The translations under genes were made by a program, and so were the position numbers. DNA of 64,000 nucleotides, taken from NCBI RefSeq assembly GCF_000717715.1, contig NZ_JOAI01000005.1:62001-126000 (forward strand), given 5' to 3'. Within the stretch, counting starts at the first letter, position 1, and the number at the start of each line of letters is the position of its first letter. Origin of the DNA: Streptomyces sp. NRRL B-24484 (GTDB taxonomy: Bacteria; Actinomycetota; Actinomycetes; Streptomycetales; Streptomycetaceae). Positions 1-8,457 of the stretch are shown piece by piece. The notes beneath the pieces were generated by a model. It ran no database searches and was not told the DNA's origin. It was given only the letters and a program-made list of their open reading frames with translations.

Positions 1-652
1 TGTCGACCTGGAAGTACTCGCGCTTGCCGCTGATGAGGTCGCCGTAGGCCTCCCAGACGCCCGGGGTGTCCTCGGGGTGGACGAGGTCGCCGACCCGGCG
101 GCCGGACATGTCCTCCGGGCCCACGCCGAAGATGTCCCCGATGGCCTTGTTCACGGCCAGGATGTTGCCCTCGACGTCGCCGATGCCGATGCCGATCGCC
201 GCGCTCTCGAAGAGCGCGCGGAAGCGGGCCTCGGACTCGCGCAGGGCGCGCTCCACGCCGTGCCGGGCGGTGTCCGCGGCCAGCCGGATCGCCTCCTGCT
301 CGCGCAGCGTCCGCTCGCGCAGGGCCGCGGCCCAGCCGGCCGCGAAGGCGCCGGAGAGCATCGGGCCGACGCCGTCGGCGGTCGGCTGCCGGTGCAGGAT
401 CTCGACCGCCCGGGCCAGCACCTCCGGGTCGGTGAAGTGCGCGTCGACCAGCAGCGCGCCCGCCTGCCGGGCCGGCACGGGGTCGAACGGCCTGGCGCGG
501 CGGGCGCGGTCCAGCAGGTCGGCGGTGCGCTCGACCAGGCTGTCGACGACCCGCGGGTGGACCGCTCCGCCGTGGTTGGCGCCGAGCAGGCGGGCCCACT
601 CCCCGCGCATGCCCTCGGCGCTGCCGGCCCCCACCGGCAGCCCGCCGCTCAC
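1..652 (-). CDS. PAS-domain signalling protein, 3' end beyond the window
   Basis: The reverse strand encodes about 217 residues in frame to the left edge, starting at a GTG (652-650). The first 135 residues are helical and unassigned. From about residue 140 there is a PAS domain: ESEARFRALFES, then GIGDVEGNILAVNKA, then VGDLVHPEDTPGVWE, a classic PAS/PAC arrangement. In streptomycetes this N-terminal layout usually leads into GGDEF-EAL (cyclic-di-GMP turnover) or a PP2C-type phosphatase, but those domains would lie outside the window, so the output is unknown. The start overlaps the stop of the upstream methyltransferase by 4 bases, so the two are probably translationally coupled. The long plus-strand ORFs over this region are high-GC shadows. 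Confidence 0.75.
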   Translation of the reverse strand, partial: MSGGLPVGAGSAEGMRGEWARLLGANHGGAVHPRVVDSLVERTADLLDRARRARPFDPVPARQAGALLVDAHFTDPEVLARAVEILHRQPTADGVGPMLSGAFAAGWAAALRERTLREQEAIRLAADTARHGVERALRESEARFRALFESAAIGIGIGDVEGNILAVNKAIGDIFGVGPEDMSGRRVGDLVHPEDTPGVWEAYGDLISGKREYFQVD

Positions 653-1455
653 GGGAGTCGTCCGACGCCGGCCACGCCCGTCATCCGCTCCGGATGCGGG
701 CCGACCGCCTCCGGATCGTCCGGGCGCCACTCGGGGAGGTAGACCACCCCGGGCTCGACCAGCCCGAAGCCGTCGAAGAAGGCCCCGATGGCCTCCCGGC
801 CGCGCATGGTGAGCGGGGTCGGCGTCCGCCGGTACAGGTCCTGGTGGGCGCCGGCCTGGTCGGGGCGGCCCTCCAGGGAGGCGTGCGAGAGCACCAGCGC
901 GCTGCCGGGCGGCAGCGCGTCGCGCAGCGCCGCGACCAGCTTGTGGGGGTCGTCGGACTCCGGCACGAAGTGCAGCACGGCGACCAGCAGCAGGGCGACC
1001 GGCTCGCCCTCCGTGAGCAGGCCGCGCACCTCGGGACGGGCGAGCAGGTCGTCGACGTCCCGCAGGTCGGCCTGGACGACGCTGCTCAGCGGGTCGTCCT
1101 GCAGCAGCAGGCGGCTGTGCGCCACGGCGACCGGGTCGTTGTCGACGTAGACCACGCGGGCGTCGGGGGCGACCCGCCGGGCGGCCTCGTGGACGGGCCC
1201 GAAGGTCGGGATCCCGGAGCCGATGTCCAGGAACCGGGTGATGCCCGACTCGGCGAGGTACTGGACGGCCCGCCGCAGGAAGGCCCGGTTGGCCCGCATG
1301 ATCTGCGGCAGCTCCGGCCAGAGTTCGACGGCCTTGCGGGCCGTCCGCCGGTCCGCCTCGAAGTTGTGCGAGCCGCCGAGGTAGTAGTCGTACATGCGGG
1401 CCGCATTGGGCTTCTCGAGGTCTGTTCCGGCGGGCACCCAGTTCGGTTGCCGCAT
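649..1455 (-). CDS. SAM-dependent methyltransferase, DUF574/Methyltransf_19 family
   Basis: 268 residues. The N-terminus shows the signature of this actinobacterial family: ARMYDYYLGGSHNFEADR at about residues 20-37. It is followed by FLDIGSGIP, the glycine-rich SAM-binding loop, and VVYVDNDPVAVAHS, the acidic residue that binds the ribose. The family is very abundant in streptomycetes but substrates are mostly unknown, so I assign only the enzyme class. It is expected to be cytoplasmic. It heads a two-gene unit with the PAS protein downstream (4-base overlap), which suggests a shared regulatory role. Divergent from the GH15 gene, with about 160 bp between them. Confidence 0.85.
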   Translation of the reverse strand: MRQPNWVPAGTDLEKPNAARMYDYYLGGSHNFEADRRTARKAVELWPELPQIMRANRAFLRRAVQYLAESGITRFLDIGSGIPTFGPVHEAARRVAPDARVVYVDNDPVAVAHSRLLLQDDPLSSVVQADLRDVDDLLARPEVRGLLTEGEPVALLLVAVLHFVPESDDPHKLVAALRDALPPGSALVLSHASLEGRPDQAGAHQDLYRRTPTPLTMRGREAIGAFFDGFGLVEPGVVYLPEWRPDDPEAVGPHPERMTGVAGVGRLP

Positions 1456-1618
1456 GACGGCACCCCCTCCGGTTCAGGAAAAAGCCAACAACTCGACATG
1501 ATTTTCCTATGATCTGATCTTCATCGCAAGCGGAACGGGAGTTCCCGGCTCCACCCGTCCGCGCCCCGGATTCCTTATGCCGCGCGGTTCCTGACGCCTT
1601 CGGCGGAGAATGGTCGCG

Positions 1619-3385
1619 ATGGCCGGACGCATCGAGGACTACGCCCTCATCGGTGACCTCCAGACCGCAGCCCTGGTGGGCAGGGACGGTTCGGTCGACT
1701 GGCTGTGCCTGCCGCGCTTCGACTCCCCCAGCTGCTTCGCCGGACTCCTCGGCGACCGCCGGCACGGCGCGTGGCGGCTCGCTCCGGCCGCCGGCGGCGA
1801 GTGCACCCGGCGGCGCTACCTCGGCGACAGCCTCGTCCTGGAGTCGCTCTGGGTCACCCCCGGGGGCACCGTGCGGGTGGTCGACTTCATGCCGCAGCGC
1901 GACCGCGTCCCGCAGCTGGTGCGGATCGTCGAGGGCGTCAGCGGCACCGTGCCCATGCGCGGCGAACTGCGGCTGCGGTTCAACTACGGCCGGGTCCACC
2001 CCTGGGTCCGCCGCACCGAGCACCACCGGGTCGCCGTCGCCGGGCCGGACTCCGCCTGGCTGCGGGTGCCCACCGGGGTGCACACCTACGGCGAGGACGG
2101 CACCACCGCCTCCGACTTCACCGTCTCCGCGGGCGAACAGGTGCCCTTCGTGCTCACCTGGCAGCCCTCCCACCTGCACGCCCCGCCGCGGGCCGACCCC
2201 GCGCAGGCGCTCGCCGGCACCCTGGACGGCTGGGAGCGGTGGGCGTCCGACTGCCACTACCGCGGCGAGTGGCACCGCGCCGTGCTCCGCTCGCTGATCA
2301 CCCTCAAGGCCCTCGCCTACGAGCCGACCGGCGGGATCGTCGCCGCCCCGACCGCCTCGCTGCCGGAGGTGCTCGGCGGCGAGCGCAACTGGGACTACCG
2401 CTTCTGCTGGCTGCGCGACTCCAGCCTCACCCTCTCCGCCCTGCTGCGCGGCGGCTTCCGCGAGGAGGCGGCCGCCTGGCGCAAGTGGCTGCTGCGCGCG
2501 ATCGCCGGCGACCCCGGCGACCTGCAGGCCGTCTACGGCGTGGCGGGCGAACGCGGACTGCCCGAGATCGAGGCCGACTGGCTGCCCGGCTACGACGGAT
2601 CGACGCCGGTGCGGTTCGGCAACGTCGCCGTCCGCCAGCTCCAACTCGACGTCTACGGCGAGGTGGTGGACACCATGCACCTCGCGCTGCAGGCCGGGAT
2701 CCCAATGGAGCGCCAGGTCTGGAGCCTGCTGCGGACGCTCATGGCCTACCTGGAGAAGCACTGGACGGAGCCCGACGAGGGCCTGTGGGAGGTGCGCGGC
2801 GCCCGCCGGCACTTCGTCCACTCCAAGGTGATGGCCTGGGTCGCCGCCGACCGCGCCCTGAAGATGGCCGAACTCACCGGCCTGCCCGCCCCGGTGGACC
2901 GCTGGCGGGAGATGCGCGACGCCGTGCACGCGGACGTCTGCGCGAACGGGGTCGACCGCCGCCGCGGCGTGTTCGTCCAGGACTACGGCGGGGAGGACCT
3001 GGACGCCGCCACGCTCTTCGTCGTGAAGAGCGGCTTCCTGCCGCCGGACGACCCGCGGGTGGTGCGCACGGTGGACGCCGTCCGCACCGGGCTGGACCAC
3101 GGCGGGCTGATCCGGCGCTACTCGGCGGGCTCCCGCGCGGACGGCCTGCCCGGCGACGAAGGCGCCTTCCTCGCCTGCTCGTTCTGGCTCGCGGACGCCC
3201 TCGGCGCGATCGGCCGCACCGGCGAGGCCCGCGAGCTGTTCGTGCGACTGGTCTCGCTCGGCAACGACGTCGGCCTGCTGGCCGAGGAGTGGGACCCGCA
3301 CTCGGGACGCCAACTCGGCAACATGCCACAGGCGTTCAGCCACGTCGCCCTGGTCAACTCCGCCTTCGAGCTGGCCTCGCGGTAG
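1619..3385 (+). CDS. Glycoside hydrolase family 15 protein (trehalase/glucoamylase-like)
   Basis: 588 residues. An N-terminal beta-sandwich opens with RIEDYALIGDLQTAALVGRD and VDWLCLPRFDSP. The C-terminal (alpha/alpha)6 domain carries WDYRFCWLRDSS, DVYGEVVDTMHLA and the GLWEVRGARRHFVHSKVM stretch typical of actinobacterial GH15 trehalases. This subgroup includes phosphate-dependent mycobacterial trehalases as well as glucoamylases, so trehalose or an alpha-glucan is the probable substrate; I cannot decide between them. No signal peptide, hence cytoplasmic. I chose the ATG at 1619 because GGAG (1605-1608) is then 10 nt away; the in-frame ATG at 1610 would leave only 1 nt. A strong hairpin follows the stop. 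Confidence 0.85.
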   Translation: MAGRIEDYALIGDLQTAALVGRDGSVDWLCLPRFDSPSCFAGLLGDRRHGAWRLAPAAGGECTRRRYLGDSLVLESLWVTPGGTVRVVDFMPQRDRVPQLVRIVEGVSGTVPMRGELRLRFNYGRVHPWVRRTEHHRVAVAGPDSAWLRVPTGVHTYGEDGTTASDFTVSAGEQVPFVLTWQPSHLHAPPRADPAQALAGTLDGWERWASDCHYRGEWHRAVLRSLITLKALAYEPTGGIVAAPTASLPEVLGGERNWDYRFCWLRDSSLTLSALLRGGFREEAAAWRKWLLRAIAGDPGDLQAVYGVAGERGLPEIEADWLPGYDGSTPVRFGNVAVRQLQLDVYGEVVDTMHLALQAGIPMERQVWSLLRTLMAYLEKHWTEPDEGLWEVRGARRHFVHSKVMAWVAADRALKMAELTGLPAPVDRWREMRDAVHADVCANGVDRRRGVFVQDYGGEDLDAATLFVVKSGFLPPDDPRVVRTVDAVRTGLDHGGLIRRYSAGSRADGLPGDEGAFLACSFWLADALGAIGRTGEARELFVRLVSLGNDVGLLAEEWDPHSGRQLGNMPQAFSHVALVNSAFELASR

Positions 3386-3449
3386 GCGAGGGCCTTCAGG
3401 GGTGCGTGGGGGTCGCCGTTGCCCCTGAGGGCGGCCCCCGCATGCGGGA

Positions 3450-3485
3450 GGGCGGCCGATCCCACCGCCGTGGGATCGGCCGCCC
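3450..3485. terminator. Bidirectional hairpin terminator between convergent GH15 and GH6 genes
   Basis: A perfect 16-bp stem (GGGCGGCCGATCCCAC and its complement) with a CGCC loop lies between the stop at 3385 and the end of the convergent cellulase gene at 3514. There is no U-tract, which is usual in actinomycetes. Confidence 0.8.
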
Positions 3486-3513
3486 GGGGTCCGCGATCAG
3501 GTCGCGGCGCGGG

Positions 3514-3932
3514 TCACAGCGCGGTGCAGGTCAGCGTCGGGACGGCGTTGCTGCCGCCCGAGTTGGTCGCACCGAAGCCGAAGCTCGCGGAGCCGCCGGC
3601 GCCGACCGCGCCGTTGTAGGCCGCGTTGGTGACGGTCACCGCCTGGCCGGTCTGGGTGTAGCTGCCGTTCCAGAGGTTGGAGATCTTCTGCTGGCCGCCG
3701 TAGGTCCAGGTGACCTTCCAGCCGTTGATCGCCGTGGTGCCGTTGTTGGTGACGGTGACGTCGGCGTTGAAGCCGGCGCCCCAGTCGCTGCTCACCTTGT
3801 ACGCGGCGGTGCAGCCGGAGCCGTTGCTCGTCCCGGAGGTGGTGACGGAGAGCGCCGAGGAGGCCGCCGAGACGTTGCCCGCCGCGTCCTTCGCCTTGAC
3901 CGTGTAGCTGTACGCCGTCGAGGCGGTCAGAC
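3514..3932 (-). pseudogene. Out-of-frame 3' part of the GH6 cellulase: FN3 remnant plus CBM2
   Basis: Continuing the cellulase gene in the -1 frame gives GLTASTAYSYTVKAKD (the second half of an FN3 repeat), a short GTSNGSG linker, and then a family 2 carbohydrate-binding module of about 100 residues beginning CTAAYKVSSDWGAGFNADV and ending VPTLTCTAL. The CBM has the expected terminal cysteines and the tryptophans in GWKVTWTYGG and LWNGSY. The catalytic frame hits a stop after DTQAPV at 3927, so as written this binding module is not made. The first two thirds of the second FN3 domain are missing, so this is more than a one-base slip. Confidence 0.75.
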
Positions 3933-3934
3933 CG
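3836..3934 (-). repeat. Copy 1 of a 99-bp exact direct repeat (FN3 coding)
   Basis: Identical to 3964-4062. It codes for the C-terminal 33 residues of an FN3 linker domain (LTASTAYSYTVKAKDAAGN and on to VTTS). The two copies start 128 bp apart, which is not a multiple of 3, and the frame is broken between them. Confidence 0.9.
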
Positions 3935-5555
3935 GCGCCTGGGTGTCGGTGGTGCCGCCGGCCGAGGTGGTGACGGAGAGCGCCGAGGAGGCCGCCGAGA
4001 CGTTGCCCGCCGCGTCCTTCGCCTTGACCGTGTAGCTGTACGCCGTCGAGGCGGTCAGACCGAGACCGGTGTCGGTGAACGAGGTGGTCGCGGACGAGCC
4101 GACCAGCGTGGTGCCGCGGTACACGTCGTACCCGGTGACGCCGACGTTGTCGGTGGAGGCCGTCCAGGACAGCGAGACGCTGCTGGAGGTCTTCGCCGAC
4201 GAGGTCAGACCCGGGTAGGCGTTGGCCAGCAGCTGCTGGAACTGCGCGGAGAACCAGGCACCGGCGAGCGGCGAGTTCGCCAGCGCGCCCGTCATGCTGT
4301 TGCCGTTGCGACCGTTGCCCGTGTAGGTCGGGTCGCACATCCGGTCGAAGCCCTTGCCCTCGTCGTTCGGGATCACCTGGCTCGCGCCGTCGGACTCACC
4401 CGGGGGCTTGGCCCACACGTAGGCGTCGATGCCCGTGGCGGGCGCGGTGGTCGGGCGCTCGCCGAGGCCGGCACCGCTCTGGTTGCACCAGTTGCCGGCG
4501 TGGATGCGGCGGTCGACCCGGCTGCCGTTGACGTAGTCGTCGACGGAGGTCAGCGGGCCCGCGCCGGCCGGACGGGCGGTGCCGCCCCAGCCGTTGCGGG
4601 AGGTGTCGATCAGCATGCCGATGCTGCTGTTGAAGCCCTCGCCGACCAGCTTGGTGCGCAGCGCCTGGGCGAAGGACAGCTCGTCGACGTAGTAGTTCCA
4701 GTCGACCCACTTGGACTGGCGCACGGTGGTGCCGTTCACCGAGTCGGTGACCTTGAAGTACGGCTCGGTCAGCGCGCTGTAGTTGGCGGTGTTGACGATG
4801 AAGCCGGCCACGTCGTTGACGGTGGCGCCGCCGGTGGTGGCGGCCTTCTTGAACTCGGTGGCGGCGGGGCCCATGTTGGAGTCCCAGCCGAGCCAGCCGT
4901 GGTGCGCGGCGTCGATGTAGTTGTAGACGTTCGGGATGGCGGCCAGGGTGTGCAGCGCGTAGCCGACGCCGGCCTCGTAGTTGCCGTTCGCCTTCATGGT
5001 GGCGCAGGCGTCGGTGGAACCGGCGGTGCCGCCGGCGTTGGTGACCAGGTTCGGCAGCGAGTCGGGCTCGATGACGTTGACGATCCGCAGGCCCGCGTAC
5101 TTGGAGTCCGACATGATCGCGGCGATCGGGTCGATGTACTCGGTCTTGTAGCGGCCGATCTCGGTGGCGCCGAGTTCGCCGTTGGAGGCGAGGGCGGCGC
5201 AGTCACGGCCGGGCAGGTCGTAGATGACGATCTGGACCAGGTTGGCGCCCTGGGCGAGGGCGGTGTCCAGGTGGGCGCGCAGGCCCTTGGCGGAGGAGGA
5301 GCCGCTGATCGCGGCGATCCGGTCCATCCAGACGAAGGTCGGCTGGTTGGCGACCGCGGAACCGCCGGGCTCGGCGGCGGCCTTGGCGGACCAGTCCGGG
5401 TTCACGTAGACCTTGGCGCCGGCATACGGGTTGTCGAGCTTGGCCTCGGCCGCGGCTGCGGGCTGGACGGCCGTCGCGAGCGGCAGCACGGCTGCGACGC
5501 CCAGCGCCGCGGCCGCTGCCGACGTACGCAGACGCCGCATGATGGGGGAAGGCAC
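3927..5555 (-). CDS. Secreted GH6 cellulase (endoglucanase/cellobiohydrolase), tail truncated by frameshift
   Basis: 542 residues as read. Signal peptide with RRLRTSAAAAALGVAAVL and a likely cut after AAAAEA. The GH6 catalytic domain spans about residues 38-440: VNPDWSAKAA, LVQIVIYDLPGRDCAA (region of the catalytic acid/base aspartate), IVNVIEPDSLPN, YIDAAHHGWLGWD, MLIDTSRNGWGG and YVWAKPPGESDG. An FN3 domain follows (about 450-535). The family hydrolyses beta-1,4-glucan with inversion. The start is the GTG at 5555 with AAAGGA 8 nt upstream. A CebR-type operator lies 59 bp upstream, implying induction by cellobiose/cellotriose. The frame stops just after a second FN3 linker begins; an out-of-frame CBM2 lies beyond. 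Activity may survive, but targeting to cellulose would be lost. Confidence 0.88.
   Translation of the reverse strand: MPSPIMRRLRTSAAAAALGVAAVLPLATAVQPAAAAEAKLDNPYAGAKVYVNPDWSAKAAAEPGGSAVANQPTFVWMDRIAAISGSSSAKGLRAHLDTALAQGANLVQIVIYDLPGRDCAALASNGELGATEIGRYKTEYIDPIAAIMSDSKYAGLRIVNVIEPDSLPNLVTNAGGTAGSTDACATMKANGNYEAGVGYALHTLAAIPNVYNYIDAAHHGWLGWDSNMGPAATEFKKAATTGGATVNDVAGFIVNTANYSALTEPYFKVTDSVNGTTVRQSKWVDWNYYVDELSFAQALRTKLVGEGFNSSIGMLIDTSRNGWGGTARPAGAGPLTSVDDYVNGSRVDRRIHAGNWCNQSGAGLGERPTTAPATGIDAYVWAKPPGESDGASQVIPNDEGKGFDRMCDPTYTGNGRNGNSMTGALANSPLAGAWFSAQFQQLLANAYPGLTSSAKTSSSVSLSWTASTDNVGVTGYDVYRGTTLVGSSATTSFTDTGLGLTASTAYSYTVKAKDAAGNVSAASSALSVTTSAGGTTDTQAPV
3964..4062 (-). repeat. Copy 2 of the 99-bp exact direct repeat (FN3 coding)
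   Basis: Identical to 3836-3934 and lies in frame with the GH6 catalytic domain, as the end of the intact FN3 module. Confidence 0.9.
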
Positions 5556-5613
5556 TTACGGAGTCCTTTCGGGTGGGGGAGGGACCCTGACGTGCATCTG
5601 AGGGAGTCGCGGG

Positions 5614-5627
5614 TGGGAGCGCTCCCA
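5614..5627. promoter_or_regulatory. CebR operator, perfect 14-bp palindrome
   Basis: TGGGAGCGCTCCCA, identical to the consensus bound by the LacI-family cellulose-utilisation repressor CebR in streptomycetes. It lies 59 bp upstream of the GH6 start, where it can overlap the promoter. Confidence 0.85.
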
Positions 5628-5810
5628 CTTACAGGGGATCGACGATACGTCGATGGAACAGTCGGAGCTCGGTCGACGAGTCGTCGGAGCAGCGGGCCTT
5701 CTCAACCCGCGCTTCAGGGGTAGGCCCTGAGCTCATGGGATATCAAGCCACGAAGGCCATGCCCCGTCAAGGCATCGGACGGAGTTGACGATGCGAAACC
5801 TGAACTCCCG

Positions 5811-5824
5811 TGGGAGCGCTCCCC
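5811..5824. promoter_or_regulatory. Second CebR-type box, 13 of 14 match
   Basis: TGGGAGCGCTCCCC differs from the consensus only at the last base. It is 256 bp upstream of the cellulase start and 85 bp upstream of the opposite gene at 5909, so it may be an auxiliary cellulase operator or may act on the PLP-enzyme gene. Confidence 0.65.
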
Positions 5825-5908
5825 TTTTGGGCATGCTGCACGGGCGTGCGCGGTGCCCGTAGCGTGGAGGGGCGGGCGTTGCCCGCCGAGCGGACGGAGG
5901 GAGCGGCG

Positions 5909-7039
5909 GTGACGGAGTCCTTCGACCGCAGCGGGACGGGCAGCAGCAAGTGGGCCCGCGCAGGCCGTGGCCGGATCGCCCTCGGCCTCGCCGACATGGA
6001 CCTCCCGGGGCCCGCCGCGATCGGCGCCGCCCTGGCCGAGCGGGCCCGCCATCCGGCGTTCGGCTACACGGTGGCCGATCCGGACGGGCCGCGGCTGGTC
6101 TCGGACTGGTACCGCCGCCGGCACGGCGCGGAGGTCGACCCGGACTGGGTGCTCTGCCTGCCCTGCGGACCGCGGACCGCGATGCGGCTGCTGCTCGACG
6201 CCGCCGCCCCGCTGGTCCGCGGCCGCACCGCCGTCGCGGCGGCGCCGGAGTGGGGCGGCTTCGCCGGGCTCTGCGCCGCAGCCGGCCTGCCGTTCGCCGC
6301 CGTCCCGCCCGGCCCCGCCGACGGCCCGGACGGTCTGCCGGCCGACGGCTTCGCCGCCCGGCGGCCCGGGGTGCTGCTGGTCAGCAGCCCGCACAACCCC
6401 ACCGGACGGCTGCGCACGGCCGCCGGGATCCGCGCGCTGGCCGGACTCGCCGCCGCCGAGGGCGGCCTGCTGGTCTCGGACGAGGTGCACGGCGACCTCG
6501 TCCACCCCGACCACGGCCTGCGCCACCCCGTCGCGGTGGCCGTCGCCGATCCTGCCGCGGCCCGGCACACGGTGACCGTGGGATCGGTCGGCAAGACCTT
6601 CAACACCTCCGGCATCCCCAGCTGTTGGCTGCTGGTGCCGGACGCCGGCCTGCGCGCCCGGGTCCGCGACCGGGCCGCCGCCCTCGGCGTCTGGGAGGGC
6701 GGGCTGCTGGAGCAGATCGTCCAGCGCGCCGCCCTGACCGGCGGCGCCGAGTGGCTGGACGGCCTGCTGCGGCACCTGGCCGCCGCCCGGGACCTCGCCC
6801 TGGCGGCGCTCGGCCCGGCCGTGCTCGCCCGCCCGCAGGCCTCGTACCTGCTGTGGCTGGACGGCGCCGTCCTCGGCCTGCCACCCGAACGGGCGAGTGA
6901 GGTCGCAATGACGGAGCGTGACGTCGAACTGGCGGACGGGGCCGACTTCGGAGCGCCCCGGCCGGGGCTGCTGCGCCTCAACTACGCCCTGCCGCTGCCG
7001 CTGCTGGAACGGGCACTGCACCGTCTGACCCGCCCCTGA
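5909..7039 (+). CDS. PLP-dependent C-S lyase/aminotransferase, MalY/PatB type
   Basis: 376 residues, fold-type I. The start region TESFDRSGTGSSKW and ALGLADMDLPGP match the PatB/MalY cystathionine beta-lyase subfamily. Further on: SSPHNPTGRL, LLVSDEVHGDLVHP (cofactor aspartate), GSVGKTFNTSGIP (Schiff-base lysine) and ASYLLWLDG. These enzymes cleave C-S bonds of cysteine conjugates such as cystathionine. The GTG at 5909 has GGAGG 8 nt upstream; a longer reading from 5810 has no ribosome-binding site. The next gene, egtA, begins about 80 bp downstream on the same strand. Ergothioneine synthesis needs a PLP C-S lyase for its last step and no egtE is present, so this enzyme is a candidate; an unrelated sulfur-amino-acid role is equally possible. 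Confidence 0.8.
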   Translation: MTESFDRSGTGSSKWARAGRGRIALGLADMDLPGPAAIGAALAERARHPAFGYTVADPDGPRLVSDWYRRRHGAEVDPDWVLCLPCGPRTAMRLLLDAAAPLVRGRTAVAAAPEWGGFAGLCAAAGLPFAAVPPGPADGPDGLPADGFAARRPGVLLVSSPHNPTGRLRTAAGIRALAGLAAAEGGLLVSDEVHGDLVHPDHGLRHPVAVAVADPAAARHTVTVGSVGKTFNTSGIPSCWLLVPDAGLRARVRDRAAALGVWEGGLLEQIVQRAALTGGAEWLDGLLRHLAAARDLALAALGPAVLARPQASYLLWLDGAVLGLPPERASEVAMTERDVELADGADFGAPRPGLLRLNYALPLPLLERALHRLTRP

Positions 7040-7116
7040 CCTGCGTTGAGCGGCGATGATGTTTGCCGCGTAGCAGACTGAGCAGGAAATACCGGGCCGC
7101 AACCGCGTACCGAGGG

Positions 7117-8457
7117 ATGGTGAGTCCGGTGATACCCGTCCGTCCGCAGCGCAGCACCGATCGAATCGAACAGCCACCCAGCGTGACGCCGCTGACCGAG
7201 GCGTCCGCCGAGACCCATCTGGCCGGAATCTGCTTCAAGATCGGGCCGCCCGCTCTGGTCGGCGTCGAGGCCGAGTGGTTCGTCCACGACAGCCGATGTC
7301 CCGAGCGGCCGGTCGACCCCGGCCGCACCGCTGCGGCCCTCGCGGCCCTGCCGGAGGACCACGACGGCCCGCGCTTCCCGGCGGGCTCCCGCTTCACCCG
7401 CGAACCCGGCGGCCAGGTCGAGCTCAGCTCCCGGCCCGCCGACTCCCCCGCCGCCTGCGCCGCCGACCTGCTGCGCGACCAGGCCGCCCTGCGCACGGCA
7501 CTGGCCGACCAGGGCCTGCGGCTGACCGGCAGCGGCACCGATCCGCTCGGCCGGACCCGCCGGATGCAGGCCGAACACCCCCGCTACCGCGCGATGCAGA
7601 CCTTCTTCGACCGCGCCGGGCCCTGGGGCCGGATCATGATGACCGGCACCGCCTCCGTCCAGGTCTGCGTGGACGCCGGCACCGAGGCCGCCGTCGCCCG
7701 CCGCTGGCGGCTCGTCCACCGGCTCGGCCCGGTGCTGGTCGCCGCCTTCGCCAACTCCCCGCTGCTGGACGGCCGGCCGACCGGGTTCCGGTCCAGTCGG
7801 CAGGTGGTGTGGTCCCGGATGGACCCGACCCGCACCCTCGCCCCGCCGCCCGGCGGCGACCCGCGGGAGGCCTGGGCGCGGTACGTGCTGGACGCCGAGG
7901 TGCTGTGCGTCCGCCGGCCCGACGGCCGGCCCTGGACGGCGCCGCCCGGCCTGACCTTCCGGCAGTGGCTGCGCGGCGCCGGTGAGCGGCCCGCCACCCT
8001 CGCCGACCTCGAGTACCACCGCACCACGCTCTTCCCGCCCGTCCGGCCGCGCGGCCACCTGGAACTGCGCATGATCGACGCGCAGCCCGGGGACGGCTGG
8101 CTCGTCCCGCTCGCCCTGGTGACGGCGCTGCTCGACGACCCGGAGGCGACCGACGCCGCGCTCGCCGCGCTGGAACCGCTCGGCCACGACCGGGCGCTGC
8201 CGCCGCCGCGCTGCAGCCTCTGGCGGCGGGCCGCCGCTCTCGCCACCGCCGACCCCGAACTGCGGCAGGCCGCGCTCGCCTGCTTCGCCGCCGCCGAGCG
8301 GGCGCTCGCCCGCCGGCCCGAGACCGCCGGACTGCGCCGCGCCCTGGCGGAGTACGCCGACCGCTACCCCGCCCGGGGCCGCTGCCCGGCCGACGACCAG
8401 CTGGACGCCGTGCGCGCGGGCCGCCGTCCCGCCGTCGAGGAGGACGCACCGTGCTGA
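7117..8457 (+). CDS. egtA: Glutamate-cysteine ligase EgtA
   Basis: 446 residues. Makes gamma-glutamylcysteine from glutamate, cysteine and ATP, the sulfur donor for ergothioneine. Family features: VGVEAEWFVHD near the N-terminus, FTREPGGQVELSSRP, HPRYRAMQTFFDR, MMTGTASVQVCVDAG and HLELRMIDAQPGDGW, as in GCS2/EgtA enzymes. First of four overlapping genes egtA-B-C-D. The start is uncertain: ATG 7117, GTG 7120 and GTG 7129 are all in frame behind GAGGG (7112-7116). The stop overlaps the egtB start by 7 bases. Confidence 0.9.
   Translation: MVSPVIPVRPQRSTDRIEQPPSVTPLTEASAETHLAGICFKIGPPALVGVEAEWFVHDSRCPERPVDPGRTAAALAALPEDHDGPRFPAGSRFTREPGGQVELSSRPADSPAACAADLLRDQAALRTALADQGLRLTGSGTDPLGRTRRMQAEHPRYRAMQTFFDRAGPWGRIMMTGTASVQVCVDAGTEAAVARRWRLVHRLGPVLVAAFANSPLLDGRPTGFRSSRQVVWSRMDPTRTLAPPPGGDPREAWARYVLDAEVLCVRRPDGRPWTAPPGLTFRQWLRGAGERPATLADLEYHRTTLFPPVRPRGHLELRMIDAQPGDGWLVPLALVTALLDDPEATDAALAALEPLGHDRALPPPRCSLWRRAAALATADPELRQAALACFAAAERALARRPETAGLRRALAEYADRYPARGRCPADDQLDAVRAGRRPAVEEDAPC

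Larger units (their letters stand above)
5556..5908. other. Divergent intergenic region between cellulase and PLP-enzyme genes
   Basis: About 350 bp without a convincing gene. It holds the ribosome-binding site and promoter region of the cellulase, two CebR-type boxes (5614-5627 and 5811-5824) and the GGAGG leader of the gene at 5909. The short ORFs here lack coding character. Confidence 0.7.

Noticed and set aside
5810..5908. Upstream start for the MalY/PatB-like gene at 5810
   Set aside because: The added residues are unlike the family, the CebR box lies inside them, and the GGAGG leader points to 5909.
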